Positions 23,393 through 29,794 of a stretch of 29,794 nucleotides of DNA are shown piece after piece; positions within the stretch are counted from its first letter, which is position 1, and every line of letters starts with the position of its first letter. Below the pieces are notes generated by a model. That model saw only the letters and a list, made by a program, of their open reading frames with translations. It was not told the DNA's origin and searched no databases. Source of the stretch: Selenomonas sp. (GTDB lineage Bacteria > Bacillota > Negativicutes > Selenomonadales > Selenomonadaceae); the NCBI GenBank assembly GCA_015265235.1, contig JABZYJ010000007.1:1-29794 (forward strand), written 5' to 3'. The translations under genes and the position numbers were made by a program.

Positions 23393-26262
23393 TCTGTCTC
23401 CTCCTTATTCATTGTCGTCAAGAATTTTCCATAATTTTCAACGGTACTTTCAGTGAGTGTAAACTCATCGTCCATATCGAGATCATCCGGCGATGCGTCG
23501 TCCATATCATCAATTCCGCCCAAAAGGATACTCGAGAATAGATCATCCTCTTTTTCCTCGTTTGGTGCGATATTGCCTTCCGTCTTCTGTATCGCAGCGA
23601 TGGCTGCATCATTCTCCACCAGCCCCATAGCAGCAATGGACACATCATCTGTGACAGGTACGTCTTCCGCTCCAAGGACATTCTTTCGGCTTGCCTCTTT
23701 TTTCTCTATTTCCCTGCGTACGGCAGCTTGATGTTCGTTTTCCACGTCCCCTGCCCGTGCCGGCTCTTCTGGTGCAGTGTCTACCGTTTCCGCACCTTCT
23801 GGCCGTGTCCAATGATCGCCGGTCTCTTTGCCTTCGTAATGGTCGGGATGTTGCGAATGGTCTTCGCCTGTCCCTGTAGGCTGTTGGACAGCTTCTTCCT
23901 GCGCATCATTTTCCTCCTGATCCGATTTCTTGCCCAAAATACGGGAGACAATTTCCTGCTCCCGTTTTTCTCTCTCCTCCGCAAGCTGGCAAACATACTC
24001 CTGATAGGAAAGCCCGGCTTTTCGTGCCCGATCTTCCAGCACACGGCGGCGATCCTCTTCCTTTGCCTCCTGATCTGCTGCATGCACCTGAAACAGTTCC
24101 TCAAAATTTGTGACACGCGTTACCGTATCGCTTGTCGCCGGACACTTCATCTGTGTACGCTTGATGAGAAACGGATGCTCATAATAACGCAGCTTGTCGC
24201 CAAAGATTGCCTTATGTCCCGCGACAAAGATCAATTCTTTCTCGGAACTCATGTGACTGACCTCATCGGGCGTCATGAGTTCTCTTCCCGTCTGAGAGAC
24301 GGAATCCGAGCCTTTGAACCAACCTCCTCCGCCGTCACTATGCGACGTAGTGGAGATGGTTCGCTTCCCGAGCGTTTTTGAGATTGCCTCAGCCGTTGCA
24401 CCGCCGGAGTCGATGTTCGGAGTGAAGTAGATATGGACGTGACAGTTGGAGCCGATGGAGTTGTCCTTCGTGTACTCCTTGTTGAGCTGATTGACATCCT
24501 GGCAGACGATACAAACCTTGATCCCATAGCCCGCACAGATGGCAAGGGCAAGCTCTATACATTTCATGTTGCCGAGCTGCGGAAACTCATCCAGCATAAG
24601 CAACAGACGCTGCTTCTTCGGCGCGGGTTTATTGGGATCCGTTTCAAATTTCATATCCCGTATGAGTTTTGAGCAGATCATCTGGATAAAGAGACGTGCG
24701 ATTGGCTTAACCGCCGCAATGTCTTTGACCTCCATACAGAGATAGAGGGAGACTTCCTGCTGCGGGTCAAGCAGATCCCGAATCGCAAAGTCCGAGACAG
24801 CGGTGTTATTCTGGACGACCGGATCTTGATAGATCGCAAGAGACGTCTGCGCCGTCTGCATGATAGAGGCTGTGGTCTGCTGCGCACCATTCAGGATGTT
24901 CGCCGCGCACTCTGCCACCTTGGGATGCGACAGCAGCATGTGGTATGGCTCGCTTACCGGTAATCCGGCCTCATCAACAGAATTCCACTGGATCTTCTCG
25001 CCCTTATCTATTTTCTGCTGCAAGGCGACGCGGATTTCATCGATCGACTTCACCTTTATCCCCAGTTTCTCTACGAACGGGCGAAAATCTTTGATGTATT
25101 CACCATAGATTTCCTTGAGCGGATTCTTCTTCCGCTTGATAATGCCGTTTTCGTCCTTCAACGGCTTCCCATCCTCCCCGACCTCCGGCACTTCCATGAA
25201 TTCTTCGGGGCTGATGTGCGGATAATCGCGCATATCCGTAAACAGCTCTTCCGTCGACTTGTCCGGACTGGACAGGAACGACATGATGTCGGTCGGGCAC
25301 GGCAGCGGACGATTTTCACGGTCGTGCTTATACAGAAGATGCAGGATAACACCATTGAGAAGAGCTGCCGCAGAGTTTGGCCAGAACTCATCTCCCTTGG
25401 ATTCGCCATCGGGGCGCACCATGACGGAGACAATGGACTGAACGTCCGAAAGTTCTTCCGTTGTCCGGTAGTTGACTTCGGCAAGCGGATTCCAGCGTGC
25501 TGCAGAGCCATCCGTGCAGAGAGGCTGGAATTTGAGCACCTTCTGTTTCAGGACGTTCTTGCGGTAACCACTCGTGAGGCTCCACAACTCCCCCTTCGGG
25601 TCGAAGAAGAAGATGCTGTGTTTCCAGATGAGTCCTGTCGGGATGATGGTACAGACGCCCTTACCGCTGCGTGTCGGAGCCATGAGGAGCATGTGCTCAA
25701 CACCATCATGCAGCATGAGTTTATGTGTGTAAGGATTGATCCCGACAACAACACCGGAGTCCTTGATGATCTTTTCTTTCTTTGTGTAAGGGATCAGTCC
25801 AAGGAACTTCTTCTTCGTCTTCCGATACTCATAGACACCGCCGTTCTTCGATGCATACGAACCAAGATCGGACTGGTCAATGTCCTTTTTCGATGCGAAG
25901 GATGCACTTCCGTGCGATGTCTGCACCAACAAATTTTTCTTGATGAAATACATTAAGACCATAGAGATCAGCAGCACAATCTGGGCAAGCGCAGAATACG
26001 CATCAAGAATGTCAGGTATTGCCCGGCTGATATACTCGTCATACGACCACAGAAGATAATCATAAGGCGGATATATCTTGCTGCTGCCGACGCTGATATA
26101 ACTCCCAAGCAGCGGATCATAGCCACATTCTTCTGCGACTGCCTGTGTGGCATACCATTGCGTAATGAGCATCAGAACGGCAAAGATCAGTGCTGTATAG
26201 AGAAAGGCCTTTTTTTGTGCTTCGCGATTGACTTCCTCATCGATTGTCATAAGGCTCATCAT
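23389..26262 (-). CDS. VirD4/TraG-type coupling protein
   Basis: This inner-membrane ATPase recruits the relaxase-DNA complex to the channel. Two N-terminal membrane helices (AFLYTALIFAVLMLITQW and ALAQIVLLISMVLMYFI) flank a ~55-residue periplasmic loop. The ATPase domain has Walker A APTRSGKGV near residue 190 and Walker B LLLMLDEFPQLGNM near 550, followed by CQDVNQLNKEY. The last ~230 residues are a charged, acidic tail (DDMDDASPDDLDMDDEF), longer than in standard VirD4 and possibly a substrate-docking region. The start is uncertain among ATGs at 26262, 26259 and 26250, all near AAAGGG; the frame upstream to 26334 crosses a terminator hairpin and is unlikely. It overlaps trbB by 4 nt. Confidence 0.93.
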   Translation of the reverse strand: MMSLMTIDEEVNREAQKKAFLYTALIFAVLMLITQWYATQAVAEECGYDPLLGSYISVGSSKIYPPYDYLLWSYDEYISRAIPDILDAYSALAQIVLLISMVLMYFIKKNLLVQTSHGSASFASKKDIDQSDLGSYASKNGGVYEYRKTKKKFLGLIPYTKKEKIIKDSGVVVGINPYTHKLMLHDGVEHMLLMAPTRSGKGVCTIIPTGLIWKHSIFFFDPKGELWSLTSGYRKNVLKQKVLKFQPLCTDGSAARWNPLAEVNYRTTEELSDVQSIVSVMVRPDGESKGDEFWPNSAAALLNGVILHLLYKHDRENRPLPCPTDIMSFLSSPDKSTEELFTDMRDYPHISPEEFMEVPEVGEDGKPLKDENGIIKRKKNPLKEIYGEYIKDFRPFVEKLGIKVKSIDEIRVALQQKIDKGEKIQWNSVDEAGLPVSEPYHMLLSHPKVAECAANILNGAQQTTASIMQTAQTSLAIYQDPVVQNNTAVSDFAIRDLLDPQQEVSLYLCMEVKDIAAVKPIARLFIQMICSKLIRDMKFETDPNKPAPKKQRLLLMLDEFPQLGNMKCIELALAICAGYGIKVCIVCQDVNQLNKEYTKDNSIGSNCHVHIYFTPNIDSGGATAEAISKTLGKRTISTTSHSDGGGGWFKGSDSVSQTGRELMTPDEVSHMSSEKELIFVAGHKAIFGDKLRYYEHPFLIKRTQMKCPATSDTVTRVTNFEELFQVHAADQEAKEEDRRRVLEDRARKAGLSYQEYVCQLAEEREKREQEIVSRILGKKSDQEENDAQEEAVQQPTGTGEDHSQHPDHYEGKETGDHWTRPEGAETVDTAPEEPARAGDVENEHQAAVRREIEKKEASRKNVLGAEDVPVTDDVSIAAMGLVENDAAIAAIQKTEGNIAPNEEKEDDLFSSILLGGIDDMDDASPDDLDMDDEFTLTESTVENYGKFLTTMNKEETE

Positions 26263-26286
26263 CCCTTTCCATGGATTCACTTCCCG

Positions 26287-26323
26287 AAAAAAACAGCCCC
26301 CTGTCTCATCAGATAAGGAGCTG
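26287..26323 (-). terminator. Terminator or attenuator upstream of the coupling-protein gene
   Basis: On the minus strand CAGCTCCTTATCT and AGACAGGGGGCTG pair (12 of 13 positions, three G-U) around GATG, followed directly by seven T residues. It sits between the 162-aa gene and the coupling-protein gene inside the transfer cluster. Confidence 0.72.
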
Positions 26324-26330
26324 GGTCCCG

Positions 26331-26819
26331 TCAAGGCTCTGGCGTGCCTTGCATTTTCTTTCGGAGGTCATCATATACCGAGGTTGGCCGGATTGCCCAT
26401 CCACCGTTTTGGCCAACATCGAGCATATAGGCAGCCGGATCGTAATGCACCATCTCCATCACATCTGCCGGCTCCGTCGTCCCCGCCGGTGGAACGACGG
26501 AAACAACAACACCGCCGGAGGCGGAACTGACCAGATAATGTCGTTGATTGCCATCATCGAAGTACACTTGATAGATATAATAGTGTCCGGCGGGAAGGAT
26601 GGCATTTTCCGTCATTCCAACGATAGGTGTGGAACGGAACTGCTGTACCTGGCGATCAAGAACAAAATCAACAACAACGCCACCAATCACGGCAAGCCCG
26701 GCAAAACCGATCAGGACGCACATGATGATACGATACCACATGGCCGGATCGGCCTCTTTCAATCCAGCAACCACTTTCGCTGGCGCGGCTGTGCTCTGTT
26801 CCTCTTTTTTCTCCATCAT
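26331..26819 (-). CDS. Small membrane protein between TrbI and coupling protein
   Basis: This 162-aa protein has a charged cytoplasmic N-terminus, one membrane helix (IIMCVLIGFAGLAVIGGVVV, residues about 31-50) and a periplasmic domain with beta-strand character (GHYYIYQVYFDD, YLVSSASGGVVVSVVPPAG). I do not recognise a family; it is not a lipoprotein, so it is not a VirB7 equivalent by sequence. GAGG lies 6 nt before the ATG at 26819, 8 nt after the TrbI stop, making it the last gene before the terminator at 26287-26323. A structural role in the channel is likely from the context only. Confidence 0.72.
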   Translation of the reverse strand: MMEKKEEQSTAAPAKVVAGLKEADPAMWYRIIMCVLIGFAGLAVIGGVVVDFVLDRQVQQFRSTPIVGMTENAILPAGHYYIYQVYFDDGNQRHYLVSSASGGVVVSVVPPAGTTEPADVMEMVHYDPAAYMLDVGQNGGWAIRPTSVYDDLRKKMQGTPEP

Positions 26820-26827
26820 TGATGTCC

Positions 26828-28168
26828 TCAGAACGCGATATTCTGCGTCACGTAGATATTGAACGTATACCCCGGCGCAACCGTCGCCGTCGGTGCCTGT
26901 GTATCAGTGAGTGCAGTAAATGCCGAAGCGTCCAGCGTGACACGATCCACGGCGAGTGTAGAGAGTGCTGTAAGAGCACTGTTGAAGAGACCCTTCATGA
27001 AGTTGCTTCCCGTATGACGATGAAGTTTTCCATTGACACCGGAATAACCAATTCCGTCAACGGCCATCATGGATTTTCCGATGTTCCACGATCCACCGTT
27101 TGGCAAGACGACGGTATCAAAGGATATGCCGATCCGCCCTGAGACGGAATTTTTACCGCCGCTGCTGCCTTCAAGCTGTCCAATCGTCCCAAGTACACGG
27201 CTTCCGGCAGGGATAATCAGATTGATGCCGTTCACATCGTACACGTCGGCCATCACTTGCGCGATCACAGGTCCCGGCGCATCGGTATTGATGCCGGTCA
27301 TCAGCATTGCCGGGATCAGGGTTCCTGCCATGACCGTACGATCCGACGGCTCGGTATAAGTTGATGCAGAATTTCGCGTTGGTACGTTATTCCCACGCGC
27401 TGCATTGTTGTCATTTGCCGGAGATGCAGAATCCACACCATCTGACGTACTGCCCGCATCCTGCTGTGTCTTTCCCTCGAAGGCAAAGGCGATTGCTGAT
27501 TTCAGCTGTTCTTTCAAGCGTTCCGCTGCGTTCCGTTCCTCCTCACGTTTACGCTGCGTCTCTTCATCTGCCCGCTGTGAAGGAAGCGCATATCCCTGGC
27601 TGTATGCCCCACCGGGCGTAGGAACAACGACCGACGGTCGCTGTACACCGGCGTAGCCTGGCTGCTGAGGAATCGCTTGTACGGTCTCCGGATTCTGCTG
27701 CGTCTCCATCGGCGGCGCAGCCGGATTCTGCGCCTGTGGATTTTTCTGTCCATTTTGCCCGTTCTGCCCGGGCGCACGGCCATGTGCTGCATTGGCCCGT
27801 TCAAGCGCCCCATAGTCATCGGACAGTTTTGCTGATGCGCCGCCCTGCACACGGGATGGATCAGCAATATCCTCCACGCGTGCTGTCTTTTTCTCCGTCT
27901 GTCCGCTGTCGTCACTTGCTGCATAAAAGAATGCCAAACCGAATACCAGGAAGAAAAAGATAACGATTCCCGTAACGACGGGTTTTGAGATGCCAAGGAC
28001 AGTTTCGTGCTGCCCTTTGAGCATGGACTTATTCCCTTCCGGGGTCTTCGTATCCATCTCCTGATCCAATTCATCCCCAGGAATTGTGAGCCCTTCTGCA
28101 TCCTTTTTTCTGTTTAGTTTTCGTCCGACGACTTCGGAGAGATTCCCGATAATCTCCTTTATCTTCAA
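26828..28168 (-). CDS. trbI: TrbI/VirB10 channel scaffold protein
   Basis: This 446-aa protein spans the periplasm and links inner-membrane energy to the outer-membrane pore. It has a cytoplasmic N-terminus, one membrane helix (VVTGIVIFFFLVFGLAFFYA, residues about 64-83), a Pro/Gln/Asn-rich periplasmic linker (PGQNGQNGQKNPQAQN) and the conserved C-terminal VirB10 beta-barrel domain (about residues 265-446: TVMAGTLIPAMLMTGIN, LIIPAGSRVLGTIGQ, GRIGISFDTVVLPNG). The start codon is TTG at 28168 with AAAGGAG 9 nt upstream; no ATG fits. It follows trbG by 22 nt. Presence of this protein argues for a host with an outer membrane. Confidence 0.94.
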   Translation of the reverse strand: MKIKEIIGNLSEVVGRKLNRKKDAEGLTIPGDELDQEMDTKTPEGNKSMLKGQHETVLGISKPVVTGIVIFFFLVFGLAFFYAASDDSGQTEKKTARVEDIADPSRVQGGASAKLSDDYGALERANAAHGRAPGQNGQNGQKNPQAQNPAAPPMETQQNPETVQAIPQQPGYAGVQRPSVVVPTPGGAYSQGYALPSQRADEETQRKREEERNAAERLKEQLKSAIAFAFEGKTQQDAGSTSDGVDSASPANDNNAARGNNVPTRNSASTYTEPSDRTVMAGTLIPAMLMTGINTDAPGPVIAQVMADVYDVNGINLIIPAGSRVLGTIGQLEGSSGGKNSVSGRIGISFDTVVLPNGGSWNIGKSMMAVDGIGYSGVNGKLHRHTGSNFMKGLFNSALTALSTLAVDRVTLDASAFTALTDTQAPTATVAPGYTFNIYVTQNIAF

Positions 28169-28190
28169 TGGAGTCAGCTCCTTTCACGGA

Positions 28191-29321
28191 TTACTTCTTA
28201 CGCTCGATCGTGACAATATCCCGCTCGCCAAATCGGAGTTCCGCACGGTCGATGACACGATCCAGTGTATAGCAGTTCCCCTTCGCCTTGAAGTTTGCAA
28301 GACTGAGATCCTTTTTCCCAGGCTCACGGATAAAGAGTGCCGGAAGGAGCTTGACCCCAGGGTTCATCCGAATGACGGTCTTTTCGCCGTCGTCGAATAC
28401 AGTTTCCGGGAGATAGTTCTTGTTCCCTTTCACCGTACACTTATAGGAGAAGTTCAGCTTATCGACACTCGTTACACTCATATCCGCTGCAATGGTCTGT
28501 TCATCCTTTGCCTGCTGGATGAGGGCTGTCTGTGCATCTTCGAGGCCATAGCTCCATCGTACCATGGGGTTGTACCAGTCACTCACAGTGAGGATCAGCT
28601 GATAGCTCCGCTTATTGGTGTTGATGATCAGATTGGTCGTACTGGTCTGCACCACGGGCTTGACGTAGATGTGCGGGACACCGGCCACAGTCGTCGCATT
28701 GACCGCCCACGAGCTGGTATCTCCACCGCCGACAAAAGTCACCTGCTCGCCCTTTTTCAGCTCAATATCCGTCAGATAGCCCGTACGGCAGTAGACCTTA
28801 TAGAGCTGATCCGGCGCATAAGAAAACGTCATTGTACTATTCCCCTGTGCATTGGCCGCATCTTGTGTATAGGATGCGGATTTTCCGTAGGGATTCGGAT
28901 TGACAAGCGGCTGGCCAGAAGGCGAGTAGCTGGCATTGCCATACTGCTCGTTATTTCCCTTATCCACCATCTGCATCAGCTCAAACTGGAGATCTGCCTG
29001 GTCACGAAGGCTCGCTTCAACGTCTGCCAATCGTGCCGCGAGAGTCCGGAGAGCCTCTTCCACATCACTGCCCTTGCGATCCTTTAGTGCCCCAAGCTCA
29101 GCGGTAAGACGATCCAGTTCCTGCTGGAGGCGGTCACTCTGTGCAATCGATGCCTGTGCTGCTGCGCTGATGCTCGCATCCGTTGTTTGGGGCTGCGAGG
29201 ACGTTGCGTGGGCTGCACGATATTCGGACAGCGACGTAGCATTTGCTGTACCTGTGACGAAGGCAGAACACGCAAACGCACAAACGAGAGCTTTAAGATT
29301 TTTCTTGTTCATTTTCATCAT
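28191..29321 (-). CDS. trbG: TrbG/VirB9 outer-membrane-complex protein
   Basis: This 376-aa exported protein has a signal peptide (residues about 1-28, cleavage near TANA), then an unusual insert with a coiled coil (RLQQELDRLTAELGALKDRK to about residue 112). The VirB9/TrbG domain covers about residues 155-376, with YKVYCRTGYLTDIELKKGEQ, PHIYVKPVVQTSTTNLIINT and the C-terminal VFDDGEKTVIRMNPGVKLLP and DIVTIERKK blocks. With TrbI it forms the outer-membrane core ring. GAGGAG lies 6 nt before the ATG at 29321. The coiled-coil extension is longer than in the classical family and may reach the cell wall. Confidence 0.93.
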   Translation of the reverse strand: MMKMNKKNLKALVCAFACSAFVTGTANATSLSEYRAAHATSSQPQTTDASISAAAQASIAQSDRLQQELDRLTAELGALKDRKGSDVEEALRTLAARLADVEASLRDQADLQFELMQMVDKGNNEQYGNASYSPSGQPLVNPNPYGKSASYTQDAANAQGNSTMTFSYAPDQLYKVYCRTGYLTDIELKKGEQVTFVGGGDTSSWAVNATTVAGVPHIYVKPVVQTSTTNLIINTNKRSYQLILTVSDWYNPMVRWSYGLEDAQTALIQQAKDEQTIAADMSVTSVDKLNFSYKCTVKGNKNYLPETVFDDGEKTVIRMNPGVKLLPALFIREPGKKDLSLANFKAKGNCYTLDRVIDRAELRFGERDIVTIERKK

Positions 29322-29340
29322 GGATTCTCCTCTTCATTCC

Positions 29341-29794
29341 TTAGTTCACAGGAGTCTTCGTCTGCTGATCATTTTTCTGATCCGGCGTAGTCTTCGTCTC
29401 TGTATCACGTTCCCACCGCAGGTCTTTGATATAGAGGCCTAACGGATTGACCGCCAGCTTTTCTTTGTCATTCGTCTTGATCTGCTCAACAGTAAATACG
29501 CCCGTATACGGAGTTACTTCCTTTTTGCCGGCTCCGGCACGATACTCAACCTCTGACCAGCGCACCTGGTAACTCTTGCCGCCCTCCATCGGGATGACGC
29601 TGTTGATCGTGACCTGCACCGTTGCATTGTGGAGTTTCTGTACACGGTTTTCCGCTTCCATACGCGCCGTCAGGATATTTGCGCCATCCTTTGTCAAAAA
29701 GCTGTAAGCCGTACTAAGCTGCTTGTTGTAGACGACCTCATCCAACGGGACACTGCGAATATCCTGGACGAACTGACGAATGAAATAGCTATAC
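29341..29794 (-). CDS. trbF: TrbF/VirB8 inner-membrane protein, N-terminus cut by right edge
   Basis: The frame is open from the right edge to the stop at 29341-29343, giving the C-terminal 150 residues. It begins in FIRQFVQDIRSVPLDEVVYN, which matches the conserved region after the membrane helix of VirB8/TrbF, and continues with AYSFLTKDGANILTARM and YQVRWSEVEYRAGAGKK of the NTF2-like periplasmic domain. VirB8 proteins nucleate the channel. A TTG at 29745 could look like a start but the frame and homology clearly extend upstream, so the gene is truncated by the window. It precedes trbG by 19 nt. Confidence 0.9.
   Translation of the reverse strand, partial: YSYFIRQFVQDIRSVPLDEVVYNKQLSTAYSFLTKDGANILTARMEAENRVQKLHNATVQVTINSVIPMEGGKSYQVRWSEVEYRAGAGKKEVTPYTGVFTVEQIKTNDKEKLAVNPLGLYIKDLRWERDTETKTTPDQKNDQQTKTPVN

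Noticed and set aside
1..29794. Search for relaxase, integrase, replication gene, CRISPR array, tRNA or insertion sequence
   Set aside because: No supporting motifs or repeat arrays were seen, apart from the TnpV-like nested frame, which alone does not indicate a transposon.

Overview
The window is about 30 kb of accessory DNA that is almost entirely a conjugative element: a P-type (Trb/VirB-like) type IV secretion system with its coupling protein, plus maintenance and regulatory genes. The secretion genes include outer-membrane-complex proteins (VirB9/TrbG, VirB10/TrbI) and periplasmic muramidases. Yet the very large helicase/methylase with a TnpV-like gene nested out of frame is typical of Firmicutes conjugative elements. 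That combination suggests a diderm Firmicute (Negativicutes: Selenomonas, Megasphaera, Mitsuokella or a relative), which is inference. No relaxase, integrase, replication gene, rRNA or tRNA was seen, so integrated element and plasmid cannot be told apart.

Nearly everything is on the minus strand and is read right to left. Block A (29794 to 26331) is TrbF/VirB8 (cut by the right edge), TrbG/VirB9, TrbI/VirB10 and a small membrane protein, ended by a hairpin-plus-T-run terminator. Block B (26250 to 22433) is the VirD4/TraG coupling protein and the TrbB/VirB11 ATPase. Block C (22333 to 21050) is TrbC/VirB2 pilin, TrbD/VirB3 and an unknown 208-aa protein, followed by a terminator. Block D (20943 to 15938) is an ATPase-less VirB4 N-domain protein, full-length TrbE/VirB4, a small membrane coiled-coil protein and an unknown 422-aa protein. 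Block E (15605 to 8187) is the 2408-aa ArdC-like/methylase/helicase polyprotein with the nested TnpV-like gene, and a 59-aa membrane protein. A 22-24 aa hydrophobic peptide with a convergent antisense transcript (about 7890-8110) looks like a type I toxin-antitoxin module. Block F (7637 to 4631) is a VirB1-like transglycosylase, TrbJ/VirB5 and TrbL/VirB6. Block G (3658 to 1) is a second VirB6/VirB5 module in which the VirB6 protein is fused to an M23 endopeptidase and a lysozyme-like domain, then a hypothetical protein running off the left edge. Between F and G, two plus-strand genes (HicB-family regulator and a coiled-coil protein) are transcribed divergently from block G.

The most notable observations are: (1) a shared promoter architecture, an A-tract plus ATAGGA-like element exactly 22 nt upstream of a TACTAT-like -10 box, in front of four separate transfer operons; (2) the triple-domain VirB6 fusion and duplicated VirB5/VirB6 modules; (3) the out-of-frame nested TnpV-like gene with its own strong ribosome binding site; (4) the candidate type I toxin-antitoxin locus; and (5) a 48-bp imperfect palindrome downstream of block D.
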